The notes below the pieces were generated by a model. It was not told the DNA's origin and did no database searches. It saw only the letters and a list, made by a program, of their open reading frames with translations. A program made the translations under genes and the position numbers. A stretch of 29,771 nt of DNA from an uncultured Paracoccaceae bacterium (GTDB lineage Bacteria; Pseudomonadota; Alphaproteobacteria; Rhodobacterales; Rhodobacteraceae). The DNA lies in contig CAJXHQ010000001.1 of NCBI GenBank assembly GCA_913054485.1, forward strand, positions 1 to 29,771, given 5' to 3'. Positions 1-8,148 of the stretch are shown one piece after another. Each line of letters starts with the position of its first letter. Position 1 is the stretch's first letter.

Positions 1-651
1 CAGCTCGACCACGGTACGGTCGGCCTGGGCACGAACCCGCTGTGCGGCTTCTTCACCGCGGGCGATCTCATCCGCCGCTTCCCGCTCACGTTCGGCCCGC
101 ATCCGGGCAAAAGTGGCTTCAAGGTTGGCCTGCGGCAGGTCGGTGCGTTTCAGGCGAACGTCGATGACTTCCAGACCCAGCGCACGCGCTTCGGCAATCG
201 CGCCGTTACGGATGCGCAGCATCAGGGTGGCCCGGTCAGAGGACAGGATGTCATCCGAGCTGACGGTACCCAGGATCGCACGTGTCTGCGACCGCAGGAT
301 CGAATCCAGACGGGTTTCGGCCGTGGCAATACCGCCGGCACCCACCGCGCGGCGGAACTGGCGCACATCGGTGATCCGGTAGCGCGCAAAGGCGTCAACC
401 ACCAGGCGGCGGTCATCTTCCGGAGTGATTTCCAGCGGGCCAACTTCGCGGCTGAGGATCCGGTCGTCATAGGTGACGACGTTCTGGATCAGCGGGATCT
501 TGAAGGCGAGACCGGGGTCTTCCTTCACCGATTTGATCTGGCCGAACTGCAGAACCAGCGCCTTTTCACGCTCGTCCACGATAAAGATCGAGGACAGAAG
601 GGTGATCACCGCCAGAACCAGGACCGGCAGAATAAAAGTGGTTTTCCGCAT
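1..651 (-). CDS. hflC: HflC, FtsH protease modulator subunit (partial, C-terminus outside window)
   Basis: Translating the minus strand from the ATG at 651 gives an open frame of 217 codons that runs off the window edge. It starts MRKTTFILPVLVLAVITLL, a single N-terminal membrane anchor. An SPFH/prohibitin (Band 7) domain follows, with VDEREKALVLQFGQI and later DDRRLVVDAFARYRITD. The visible end is the charged coiled-coil RMRAEREREAADEIARGEEA typical of HflC. HflC pairs with HflK to form a membrane cage around the FtsH AAA protease and limits its access to membrane substrates. The start overlaps the hflK stop by one nucleotide (TGATG), so the two are almost certainly co-transcribed and translationally coupled. 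The family is about 290-300 residues, so roughly a quarter is missing. The identification is firm. Confidence 0.95.
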   Translation of the reverse strand, partial: MRKTTFILPVLVLAVITLLSSIFIVDEREKALVLQFGQIKSVKEDPGLAFKIPLIQNVVTYDDRILSREVGPLEITPEDDRRLVVDAFARYRITDVRQFRRAVGAGGIATAETRLDSILRSQTRAILGTVSSDDILSSDRATLMLRIRNGAIAEARALGLEVIDVRLKRTDLPQANLEATFARMRAEREREAADEIARGEEAAQRVRAQADRTVVEL

Positions 652-1811
652 CAGTTCCCCTCCGGTGATTTGCGCAGCTCATTGAGCGGCAGATAGGGCA
701 CAACGCCCTGGCCTTCACCGCCGGCATTGTCATCGATGATGACCTTGTCAACGCGGCGCATGACCTCTTCCATGGTTTCCAGATAGAGACGCATACGGGT
801 CACTTCCGGTGCCTTGTTGTATTCGGTCAGAACTGCCGAGAAACGGCTTGCCTCACCCGAGGCTTCATTGACCACCTGGGCGCGGTAGGCTTCGGCTTCT
901 TCCAGCGTCTGCGCGGCTTCACCCCGTGCGCCCGCAAGTTTGCGGTTGGCATAGGCGTCGGCCTGTTTTTCCAGACGGTCGCGTTCCTGACCGGCGGATT
1001 GCACTTCGCGGAAGGCATCTTTCACCGGCTCGGGCGGATCGGCCTGGTCAAAGTTGACCCGGATGATGCTGACGCCGCTGTCATAGCTGTCGAGCGTGGA
1101 CTGGATCAGCTCGCCCAGGCGTTCAGCAATGATGCCGCGGTCCCGGTTGAGGATCGGCGCCAGGTCGGACTGGGCGACGATCTCGCGCATGGCCGATTCA
1201 GACACCGCCTGAATGGTGCGCTGCGGGTCGCGCAGGTTGAACAGGTATTTTGCCGGATCGTTGATGTTCCAGACCACCTGGAAATCCACGTCGATGATGT
1301 TTTCATCGCCGGTCAGCATCAGGCCCGCATCACCCCCGCGCGATCCTGCGCCGATGTGTTCAGTCTGCTCCACGCGCACCGGGATCACCTCGTAGGTGAC
1401 AAAGGGCCAAGGTGCCACGTTCAGGCCCGGCTCTCCGGTGGCGGAATACTCGCCCAGGAACAGTTCAACGGACTGTTCTTCCGGCTTCACGGTATAAAAG
1501 CTCGCCATGCCCCACAGGACCACGGCCGCAACCGCGCCAATGGCCAGGGTGCCCTTGGTGAAGATCGGGGGCTGCGAGCCGCCGCCACCGCGCCGGCCGC
1601 CACGGCCGCCGCCCTGACCGCCGCGTCCGCCCATCAGGACGCGCAGCTGTTCCTGGCCTTTCTTGACCAGCTCGTCGATTTCGGGAATCTGCGGTCCGTC
1701 ATCACCGGGGCCTTTACCGCCACCGTTGTTGCCGCCGCCGTTATTGCCCCGGTTGCCTCCGCCGCCGGAAGAGCCTCCGCCCCCCCATGGCCCGCCGCTA
1801 TTACCCGCCAT
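651..1811 (-). CDS. hflK: HflK, FtsH protease modulator subunit
   Basis: This is a 386-residue protein, normal for HflK. The order is: a Gly/Asn-rich disordered cytoplasmic N-terminus (residues 1-80, runs of GGGG and NNGGG), one membrane segment near residues 85-105 (GTLAIGAVAAVVLWGMASFY), an SPFH/Band 7 domain (VKPEEQSVELFLGEY, then NIIDVDFQVVWNINDPAKYLF), and a coiled-coil with AGQERDRLEKQADAYANRK. The Gly-rich head, absent from HflC, distinguishes the two paralogues. HflK and HflC form a hetero-oligomeric assembly that regulates FtsH. The gene lies 76 nt downstream of gor and overlaps hflC by 1 nt, which suggests an rpiA-gor-hflK-hflC transcription unit. A protease of the DegP type often follows hflC in related genomes but would be outside this window. 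Confidence 0.96.
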   Translation of the reverse strand: MAGNSGGPWGGGGSSGGGGNRGNNGGGNNGGGKGPGDDGPQIPEIDELVKKGQEQLRVLMGGRGGQGGGRGGRRGGGGSQPPIFTKGTLAIGAVAAVVLWGMASFYTVKPEEQSVELFLGEYSATGEPGLNVAPWPFVTYEVIPVRVEQTEHIGAGSRGGDAGLMLTGDENIIDVDFQVVWNINDPAKYLFNLRDPQRTIQAVSESAMREIVAQSDLAPILNRDRGIIAERLGELIQSTLDSYDSGVSIIRVNFDQADPPEPVKDAFREVQSAGQERDRLEKQADAYANRKLAGARGEAAQTLEEAEAYRAQVVNEASGEASRFSAVLTEYNKAPEVTRMRLYLETMEEVMRRVDKVIIDDNAGGEGQGVVPYLPLNELRKSPEGN

Positions 1812-1887
1812 CTGTCTCCTATCCTTATCAAGCCGCCCCTTACCGGAGCGGCGATTGTCCTTTTACCTGTGCATCTTGCGCCGCAAT

Positions 1888-3246
1888 TCAAGCGGTGCGG
1901 ACAGGTGTCTTCAGTGTTACCAGTTCTTCGGACATGGTCGGATGCACCGCCACGGTCCGGTCGAAGTCTTCCTTGGTTGCGCCCATCTTGACGGCAATGC
2001 CCGCCAGCTGGATCATCTCACCGGCCCCCGGCGCCACAATATGGCAGCCCAGAACCTTACGGCTGGCCTTGCTTACAACCAGTTTCATAAGAACACGTTG
2101 CGCCCGCCCTGCAAAGGACTGCTGCATCGGCTTGAAAGTGGCCGCATAGACCTCGATCGGCTCCTGTTCGCGTGCCTCTTCCTCTGACAGGCCCACGGTG
2201 CCCATCTCGGGCTGGGTGAAGATCGCCGTCGGGATCAGGTCATGATCCGGGCTGGTCGGGTTGCCCTTGAAGACGGTTTCCACAAAAGCCATGCCTTCGC
2301 GGATTGCCACCGGAGTGAGGTTCACCCGGTCGGTCACATCGCCGATGGCATAGACCGACGGCACGCCGGTCTGGCTGTACTCGTCCACGGTGATCGCTCC
2401 GCCCCGGCCGCGTTCGATGCCCAGCTCCTCCAGGCCGAGGTTATCGGCATTGGGGGCGCGGCCGGTGGCATACATCACCTTGTCAAACAGCTGTTCCTTG
2501 CCGTCCGTGTCGATGACCCGGATCTTGCCGCCTTCTTCGCGCATTTCCACGACATTGGTATTCAGCCGCAGATCCACGCCCGCCTCCACCATGCCTTCGG
2601 CGATCACATTGCGGGCTTCCTCGTCAAAGCCGCGCAGGATCTGGGGCCCGCGATAGAACTGCGTGGTCTTCACGCCGAGCCCGTTCATGATGCCCGCAAA
2701 TTCCGATGCGATATAGCCGCCGCCAACGATCAGGATTCTCTCCGGCAGCGTTTCCAGATTGAAGATCTCATTCGGGGTAATCGCCAGATCCGACCCCGGA
2801 AACTCCGGCACGGTCGGCCAGCCGCCGGTGGCGATCAGGATATGTTTGGCAGTGAAGCGGCGGCCGTCGGACAGCTCCACAGTATGGGCGTCGGCCAGCT
2901 TGGCACGCGCATCGAAACTGTCGACGCCGCTGTTGGCCAGAAGCTTGCGGTAGATGCCTTCCAGCCGGTCCAGTTCCGCGTGCAGCTTGCCTTTGAAGCG
3001 GTCCCAGCTGAAGGCACCCGGCTGGATGTCCCAGCCATAGGCCTGCGCGTCATCCACCATGGTGGAATACTCGGAGGCAAAGACCATCAGCTTCTTCGGA
3101 ACGCAGCCGCGGATCACACAGATGCCGCCATAGCGGTCTTCCTCTGCCAGCGCCACTTTTGCACCGGCCTCACCCGCGGCTACCCGCGCCGCACGCACAC
3201 CGCCCGAGCCGCCGCCAATGACGAAGAGATCGTAGTCAAAGCTCAT
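1888..3246 (-). CDS. gor: Glutathione-disulfide reductase
   Basis: This 452-residue FAD-dependent disulfide oxidoreductase reduces glutathione disulfide with NADPH in the cytoplasm. Visible motifs are: the N-terminal FAD dinucleotide fold GGGSGGVRAARVAA, the redox-active pair in GGICVIRGCVPKKL (C43 and C48), the second nucleotide fold GGGYIASEFAG, an Arg-bearing stretch FYRGPQILRGFDEEAR that fits NADPH rather than NADH preference, the FAD-contacting YAIGDVTDR, and the C-terminal HPTMSEE motif (H435, E440) that supplies the catalytic His-Glu dyad. The pair CVIRGC differs slightly from the common CVNVGC, as in alphaproteobacterial GorA. It lies 13 nt after rpiA, so the two are probably co-transcribed. 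Trypanothione or mycothione reductase is much less likely given the group. Confidence 0.95.
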   Translation of the reverse strand: MSFDYDLFVIGGGSGGVRAARVAAGEAGAKVALAEEDRYGGICVIRGCVPKKLMVFASEYSTMVDDAQAYGWDIQPGAFSWDRFKGKLHAELDRLEGIYRKLLANSGVDSFDARAKLADAHTVELSDGRRFTAKHILIATGGWPTVPEFPGSDLAITPNEIFNLETLPERILIVGGGYIASEFAGIMNGLGVKTTQFYRGPQILRGFDEEARNVIAEGMVEAGVDLRLNTNVVEMREEGGKIRVIDTDGKEQLFDKVMYATGRAPNADNLGLEELGIERGRGGAITVDEYSQTGVPSVYAIGDVTDRVNLTPVAIREGMAFVETVFKGNPTSPDHDLIPTAIFTQPEMGTVGLSEEEAREQEPIEVYAATFKPMQQSFAGRAQRVLMKLVVSKASRKVLGCHIVAPGAGEMIQLAGIAVKMGATKEDFDRTVAVHPTMSEELVTLKTPVRTA

Positions 3247-3259
3247 GAATTTGCCCTTT

Positions 3260-4048
3260 TCAGTCTTTCAGGTCGGTGAACAGGTTGTCGCTTTCCGCGA
3301 AATCCAGCCGGTCGTGTTCAACCGTGCCTTCGTTGATGTCGCGCGCTTCCACCTTGCCGTCCCCATGTCCGATGATCACCGTGTCGCAGATATCGATGAA
3401 CAGCCCGTTTTCAACCACCCCGGGGATCTGGTTCAGCACCAAAGCGAGTTGCCTTGCATTGCCAATACGGTTCAGATGCAGGTCCAGGATGTGGTTGCCC
3501 TCATCCGTCACAAATGGCGCTTCGCCATTCATCCGCAGGGTAGAGTTGCGCCCCATAACATCCATGGAAATAAGCGTTTCTTCCAGCAGCGCCTGGGTGG
3601 TCTGCCAGCCGAAGGGAATGACCTCCACCGGCAGCGGGAAAGCCCCCAATGTGTCCACTTCCTTGGCGGCATCCGCGATCACCACCATTTGATCGGAGGC
3701 GGTCGCCACGATCTTCTCCTGCAACAGCGCGCCGCCGCCGCCTTTGATCAGGTTGAGGTCGGCATCAAACTCATCTGCGCCATCAATCGTCAGGTCCAGC
3801 CACTTGGCCTCGTCCAGGCTGACCACCTCGATACCCACATCCCGCGCCAGTTCGGCGGTGCGGGTGGAGGTCGGCACGCCGCGGATCTTCAGGCCCTCGT
3901 TGCGCACCATCTCGCCGATGCAGCGCACCAGCCAGGCGGCAGTAGACCCGGTGCCCAGCCCCACCCGCATGCCGTCTTCAACCATGCCGGCAGCATGTTT
4001 CGCAGCAACGAATTTGGCCTTGTCGATCGGCGACAGGTCTCCGGTCAT
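3260..4048 (-). CDS. rpiA: Ribose-5-phosphate isomerase A
   Basis: This 262-residue enzyme interconverts ribose 5-phosphate and ribulose 5-phosphate in the non-oxidative pentose phosphate pathway. Family motifs are in order: GLGTGSTAAWLV (phosphate-binding loop, about residues 31-42), LTIDGADEFDADLNLIKGGGGALLQEKI (catalytic Asp/Glu and Lys) and the late segment PGVVENGLFIDICDTVIIG. The length is slightly above the E. coli enzyme because the N-terminus (MTGDLSPIDKAKFVAAKHAA) is extended by about ten residues. It heads the minus-strand run toward gor and hflKC and is divergent from the glutathione S-transferase gene, with a 249-nt shared upstream region. Confidence 0.96.
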   Translation of the reverse strand: MTGDLSPIDKAKFVAAKHAAGMVEDGMRVGLGTGSTAAWLVRCIGEMVRNEGLKIRGVPTSTRTAELARDVGIEVVSLDEAKWLDLTIDGADEFDADLNLIKGGGGALLQEKIVATASDQMVVIADAAKEVDTLGAFPLPVEVIPFGWQTTQALLEETLISMDVMGRNSTLRMNGEAPFVTDEGNHILDLHLNRIGNARQLALVLNQIPGVVENGLFIDICDTVIIGHGDGKVEARDINEGTVEHDRLDFAESDNLFTDLKD

Positions 4049-4232
4049 GGCTTGAGCTCCAAAAAAGCGGTTTCAAGGCCTTATACGGAAAGCAACCGGC
4101 CTGTGCGAGGGCCAATTGCAGCGCGCGCCAGCCGCCGCCGTCCGGTCTGCAAGGGCCGGAGGGAGGCTCAAGGGGTGCGGGCGTCAGCCCGCTCTGCATA
4201 ACGGCGTCACCAAAACATATGGGTCAAATGCG

Positions 4233-4250
4233 CGTTTCCTTTCGGAAACG
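4233..4250. promoter_or_regulatory. Perfect 7-4-7 inverted repeat, candidate operator
   Basis: CGTTTCC and GGAAACG flank the 4-nt spacer TTTC. It lies 48 nt upstream of the glutathione S-transferase start, in the shared region with rpiA. No T-tract follows, so it is not an intrinsic terminator. The symmetry suggests a dimeric regulator site, but I cannot name the regulator. Confidence 0.35.
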
Positions 4251-4297
4251 TCGGAATCGGCCCTTATCCCTGCCAAAGTTGGTTTTAGATAAGCCCC

Positions 4298-4999
4298 ATG
4301 ACAGAACCCTTGCGCCTTCATTATGCCCCCGACAACGCCTCGCTGGTGATCCGCCTGGCGCTGGAGGAGCTGGGCCTGCCCTATGAAACGGTGCTGGTGG
4401 ACCGGAAACGGGACGCACAGAACTCTGCGGCCTACCGGGCGATCAATCCCAACGGGCTGATCCCGGTGCTGGAAACCGCGGACGGGCCGATTTTCGAGAC
4501 CGCCGCGATCCTCCTGTGGCTGGCCGACCGCCACGGCGCGCTGGCCCCTGCCCCACCCAGCGCAGAGCGCGCCGGCTTCCTGAAATGGCTGCTCTGCGCC
4601 TCCAACACGCTGCACGCCGATCTGCGCATGCTGTTCTATACGGAAAAATACGCCGGCCCCGATGCCGCGGCCCAGGCCGCAGTGCGCCGCCAGCTGACAC
4701 GGCGGCTCGACACCCACCTGCGGAATTTCGACGCCGCGGCGGGCGCGTCTTGGCTGGGTTCCGCCCAGCCCTCGGTTCTGGACCTTTACCTGGCTTGCCA
4801 GCTGCGCTGGATGGCGCTTTATCCGGCAGGTTATGACCGAAGCTGGTTTGATCTGTCCCGCTACCCGGCGCTTTACGGGATCTGCGAGCAGCTGGAAAAC
4901 CGCGCCAGCACCCAAGCCGCAATCACCGCCGAAGGGCTGAATGCCCGCCCCTTTACTGCCCCAGAACACCCAAATCCCCCAGAAGGATCAGCCACCTGA
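4298..4999 (+). CDS. Glutathione S-transferase family protein
   Basis: This is a 233-residue cytosolic GST-like protein. The N-terminal thioredoxin-fold domain (residues 1-80) carries LHYAPDNASLVIRLALEELGLPYE, the cis-Pro segment NPNGLIPVLE and the glutathione gamma-Glu contact IFETAAILLWLADRHG (E-T/S motif). The C-terminal domain is all-helical and ends in a Pro-rich tail. GSTs conjugate glutathione to electrophiles or act as peroxidases, and the substrate cannot be told from sequence. The canonical N-terminal catalytic Ser/Cys/Tyr is not obvious: the aligned area reads YAPDNAS, where S15 or N13 could serve. The stop codon overlaps the L-serine dehydratase start by one nucleotide, so the pair is translationally coupled. 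Confidence 0.88.
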   Translation: MTEPLRLHYAPDNASLVIRLALEELGLPYETVLVDRKRDAQNSAAYRAINPNGLIPVLETADGPIFETAAILLWLADRHGALAPAPPSAERAGFLKWLLCASNTLHADLRMLFYTEKYAGPDAAAQAAVRRQLTRRLDTHLRNFDAAAGASWLGSAQPSVLDLYLACQLRWMALYPAGYDRSWFDLSRYPALYGICEQLENRASTQAAITAEGLNARPFTAPEHPNPPEGSAT

Positions 5000-6372
5000 T
5001 GTTCCTCTCCGTCTTCGACATGTTCAAAGTGGGCATCGGCCCGTCCTCCAGCCACACCATGGGTCCGATGGTGGCCGCCGCACGCTTCCTGGACCTGATG
5101 CGTGCCTCGCCGTTCCAATTTGCGGGCCTGAAAGCTTCGCTGCACGGCTCGCTCGCCTTCACCGGCGTCGGCCATGCCACCGACCGCGCCACCATCCTTG
5201 GCCTGGCCGGCTTCCTGCCCGACACCTATGATGACGAGAAGGCCGAAGCGGCGCTGGCCGGGATCTCCGCCACTCATAAGGTGCATCCTGAAGGTCTGGA
5301 CGCGCTCTCCTTCGACCCCAAGAAAGACCTGGTCTTTGACTATGACCATGCGCTGAGCGGCCATGCCAACGGCATGATCCTGATGGCCACCGACGCCCAG
5401 GGCGATGTGATCCTGCGGCAGGTCTACTACTCTGTCGGCGGCGGTTTTGTGCTGACCGAGGAAGAGCTGGCCGAGGGCAAGGACACCGATGATGGCGCGC
5501 CCATCCCCTACCCCTTCCACAGTGCCGCCGAAATGCTGGAGATGGCTAAGAAAAGCGGCAAGTCAATCGCCCAGATGAAGCGCGAGAACGAGATCGCCCG
5601 CGGCTGCGCCGAAAGCTTCGCCAAGGGCTCTGCCCGGCTCTGGCAGGTGATGAACGACTGTATCGAGCGCGGGTTGACCCGCGACGGCATCCTGCCCGGC
5701 GGGCTGAATGTGCGCCGCCGCGCCAAAGGCATTTATGACGCGCTGATGGCGGAACGCGGCATGAACCTGACCGCGCCCCATACCATCAACGACTGGATGA
5801 GCGTCTATGCCATGGCCGTCAACGAGGAGAACGCCGCCGGCGGCCAGGTTGTCACCGCGCCCACCAATGGGGCTGCCGGCACCATGCCCGCAGTGCTGCG
5901 CTACTATCTGGACCACGTGCCCGGCGCGTCTGAATCCCATATCGAAGACTTCCTGCTGACCGCCGCCGCCATCGGCGGGCTGGTGAAATACAACGCGTCG
6001 ATCTCAGGCGCCGAGGCCGGCTGCCAGGCCGAGGTCGGCTCTGCCGCCGCCATGGCTGCTGCCGGGCTTTGCGCGGTCATGGGCGGCACCCCCGAGCAGG
6101 TCGAGAACGCAGCTGAGATCGCACTGGAGCACCACCTCGGCATGACCTGCGATCCGGTCAAAGGCCTGGTGCAGATCCCCTGTATCGAGCGCAACGGGCT
6201 GGCGGCGATCAAGGCCGTGTCGGCCGCCTCGCTGGCGCTGCGCGGCGACGGCCAGCATTTTGTGCCGCTGGATGCGGTGATCGAGACCATGCGCCAGACC
6301 GGCGCCGACATGCACGAGAAATACAAGGAAACCTCGCTTGGGGGCCTTGCGGTGAACGTGCCCAACTGCTGA
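4999..6372 (+). CDS. sdaA: L-serine ammonia-lyase (L-serine dehydratase), iron-sulfur type
   Basis: This 457-residue single-chain enzyme deaminates L-serine to pyruvate and ammonia using a [4Fe-4S] cluster rather than pyridoxal phosphate. The beta-domain signature [21 protein letters not shown] is at residues 3-23. The alpha-domain contains [41 protein letters not shown] and [17 protein letters not shown], which hold the conserved cluster cysteines. Length and domain order match the fused SdaA type of Gram-negative bacteria. The ATG is shared with the GST stop (TGATG). It ends 65 nt before the EamA transporter start chosen here, and repeats that look regulatory lie between them. Confidence 0.96.
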   Translation: MFLSVFDMFKVGIGPSSSHTMGPMVAAARFLDLMRASPFQFAGLKASLHGSLAFTGVGHATDRATILGLAGFLPDTYDDEKAEAALAGISATHKVHPEGLDALSFDPKKDLVFDYDHALSGHANGMILMATDAQGDVILRQVYYSVGGGFVLTEEELAEGKDTDDGAPIPYPFHSAAEMLEMAKKSGKSIAQMKRENEIARGCAESFAKGSARLWQVMNDCIERGLTRDGILPGGLNVRRRAKGIYDALMAERGMNLTAPHTINDWMSVYAMAVNEENAAGGQVVTAPTNGAAGTMPAVLRYYLDHVPGASESHIEDFLLTAAAIGGLVKYNASISGAEAGCQAEVGSAAAMAAAGLCAVMGGTPEQVENAAEIALEHHLGMTCDPVKGLVQIPCIERNGLAAIKAVSAASLALRGDGQHFVPLDAVIETMRQTGADMHEKYKETSLGGLAVNVPNC

Positions 6373-6378
6373 GTCTTG

Positions 6379-6418
6379 ACGTAACGTAAACTTACGGAGG
6401 CTTGCCCGGAAACTTACG
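6379..6418. promoter_or_regulatory. Cluster of CGTAA/TTACG half-sites, candidate operator
   Basis: Immediately after the serine dehydratase stop are ACGTAA at 6379-6384, CGTAA-AC-TTACG at 6385-6396 and a second copy of AAACTTACG at 6410-6418. The two 9-bp copies (6388-6396 and 6410-6418) are exactly 22 bp apart, about two helical turns. This fits cooperative binding of a dimeric regulator upstream of the EamA exporter. The ACGTnnACGT-like flavour recalls MerR- or TetR-family sites, but no regulator can be assigned. Confidence 0.4.
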
Positions 6419-6437
6419 CGCGCTTAACGTGTGCAGC

Positions 6438-7373
6438 ATGAGTCACGACCGTCCGCTTCTCGGCATTTTTCTGATGCTGGGGTTTTGTGTAACCGCGCCG
6501 TTGGGCGACGCCGTGGCAAAGCTTCTGGGGGCAACCGTGCCCCTGGGCCAGCTGTTGCTGGTCCGCTTTGCCGTACAGTCCCTGCTTCTGGCACCGCTGG
6601 TCATTGCCGGCAACCGCCCTTGGCGGATGCGCGGACGTGTGCTGCGGCTGACGCTGCGCCGCACGCTGCTGCACATCGCCGGCATCGGCTGCATGGTCAC
6701 CGCCCTGCGCCACCTGCCGCTGGCCGATGCGGTGGCGATTGCCTTCGTGATGCCCTTCATCATGCTGTTTCTCGGCAAATACGTGCTGGGCGAAACTGTC
6801 GGCATCCGCCGCATCAGCGCCTCAGTCGTGGGATTTGCTGGCACGCTGCTGGTGATCCAGCCCAGCTTTGCCGCCGTGGGCGCCCATGCGCTCTGGCCGC
6901 TGGGCGTGGCGGTGATCTTTTCATTCTTCATGCTCACCACCCGCCAGATCGCCAAGGAGACCGACCCGATCGGCCTGCAAACGGTCTCTGGCGTCATGGC
7001 CTGCGTGATCCTGGCGCCCGTGCTGCTGTTCGGCGAAAAGATGGGCATTGCCGAGCTGCAGATGGTGACCCCGGACAGGGGAACCCTCTGGCTGCTGGCT
7101 GCCATCGGAGTGCTTGGCACCCTGGCGCACCTGCTGATGACCTGGAGCCTGCGCTACGCTCCGTCGGCCACGCTGGCGCCGATGCAATATCTGGAAATCC
7201 CGGTCGCCGCATTGATCGGCTGGCTGATCTTCCGGGAGTTTCCCAACGGGATGGCGCTGGCGGGCATTGGCGTGACCGTCGGTGCGGGCCTTTATGTGGT
7301 GCTGCGCGAGGGCGCCGAGGCCCGGCGCGCCGCTCGCAGCCTCAGCGCGGAGCCTGCGCAACCTCAGGTATGA
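6438..7373 (+). CDS. EamA/DMT-superfamily membrane transporter
   Basis: This is a 311-residue, very hydrophobic protein with about ten predicted transmembrane helices and two EamA repeats: from LLGIFLMLGFCVTAPLGDAV to about residue 130, and from LWPLGVAVIFSFFMLTTRQIA onward. The repeat signature ADAVAIAFVMPFIMLFLGKYVLGE is clear. The family exports amino acids or other metabolites, and its place after serine dehydratase makes an amino-acid-related substrate possible but unproven. I chose the ATG at 6438 (MSHDRPLLG). The same frame is open upstream to a TTG at 6402, but a GGAGG only one base before that codon is too close to serve it, and the intervening DNA looks regulatory. The 3' end overlaps the convergent thiamine diphosphokinase gene by 32 nt. 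Confidence 0.9.
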   Translation: MSHDRPLLGIFLMLGFCVTAPLGDAVAKLLGATVPLGQLLLVRFAVQSLLLAPLVIAGNRPWRMRGRVLRLTLRRTLLHIAGIGCMVTALRHLPLADAVAIAFVMPFIMLFLGKYVLGETVGIRRISASVVGFAGTLLVIQPSFAAVGAHALWPLGVAVIFSFFMLTTRQIAKETDPIGLQTVSGVMACVILAPVLLFGEKMGIAELQMVTPDRGTLWLLAAIGVLGTLAHLLMTWSLRYAPSATLAPMQYLEIPVAALIGWLIFREFPNGMALAGIGVTVGAGLYVVLREGAEARRAARSLSAEPAQPQV

Positions 7374-8010
7374 GCGCCGCCAAGTGCCGCCGCGGGATCA
7401 TGCACAATAGCCCAGGCCCGTCCGGGCGGACCACCGCAGGGCCCAGCGCCCGGTTCGAGGTGCCGATCTGACCCGCAGGCGACATCTTCAGACCCTCAAG
7501 AGGCCATTCCAGCCCTTCCGAGCGCGCCGTCACCGGCTGCATCGGGAACAGGGAGACCAAATCCCCGGCCTCCACTGGCAGGCGGGTCTCGCGGTGCAGG
7601 TGAAAGATCACCTCGGTCGCACCGAGGATGATGCAAGGACAGCGCCCCGGCTGCACCAGCACGTTGAATGCGGCCAGCTGATGATCCACCCGGTCGCCCA
7701 GAAACCCGGCGCCCAGCACCAGAGGCGCGGATATGCTGCGCAGCGCCTTGCCGAAATCGGTGCTGTCCTGTTCCGGGATCGGATGCAGGCTTGCTTCCGG
7801 CAGCTGCGCCCGCATCCCGGGCGTCAGCGAATCAAAGTCGCCGATCACCGCCTCGGGCATGTATCCCGCCGCCAGCGCGGCCCCGGCACCGCCATCGGCA
7901 GCAACCAGCCTTGGCGCCAGGGCCAAAGCGGCCTCCAGGTCGCCTTTGAAAAGGGTGCCGCCGCCCACAAGGGTTAACGGTTCTTTACTTTCAACAATCG
8001 CTTTGTTCAT
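7342..8010 (-). CDS. thiN: Thiamine diphosphokinase
   Basis: This 222-residue enzyme transfers pyrophosphate from ATP to thiamine, making the cofactor thiamine diphosphate. Signature segments are LVGGGTLFKGD, VAADGGAGAAL, EAVIGDFDSLTP, EQDSTDFGKAL and GAGFLGDRVDHQLAAFNVL, all diagnostic of TPK. The frame is open upstream to 8145, but the domain begins right after MNKAIVESKEPLTLVGGG, so the ATG at 8010 is preferred. I see no thiamine riboswitch in the 138 nt upstream. The gene is divergent from the acidic protein and convergent with, and overlapping, the EamA transporter. Confidence 0.93.
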   Translation of the reverse strand: MNKAIVESKEPLTLVGGGTLFKGDLEAALALAPRLVAADGGAGAALAAGYMPEAVIGDFDSLTPGMRAQLPEASLHPIPEQDSTDFGKALRSISAPLVLGAGFLGDRVDHQLAAFNVLVQPGRCPCIILGATEVIFHLHRETRLPVEAGDLVSLFPMQPVTARSEGLEWPLEGLKMSPAGQIGTSNRALGPAVVRPDGPGLLCMIPRRHLAALIPEVAQAPR

Positions 8011-8148
8011 GCGCGGTTTCTCGCAGATTTGGAAACAGGCCACAATCTGGTCACAAAATGATACGATCAATTGCACGGATTCGGGCTGAATTTGTCGCTC
8101 TGGCCCAGTTATCTGAGCGGCAACAACCTTGGTGAGGACGAGCATCCG

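Noticed and set aside
1663..1811. Repeat-like GCC/GGC-rich tract suggesting a simple repeat or recombination site
   Set aside because: It is the coding sequence of the Gly/Asn-rich N-terminus normal for HflK.
999..4201. Plus-strand frames of 300-345 residues opposite hflK, gor and rpiA
   Set aside because: The minus strand encodes three unmistakable enzymes or subunits over the same bases, and the plus products have no recognisable features.
8011..8148. Thiamine diphosphate riboswitch upstream of the thiN gene
   Set aside because: The conserved riboswitch core sequences are not visible on the minus strand in this 138-nt gap, and TPK genes are often not riboswitch-controlled.
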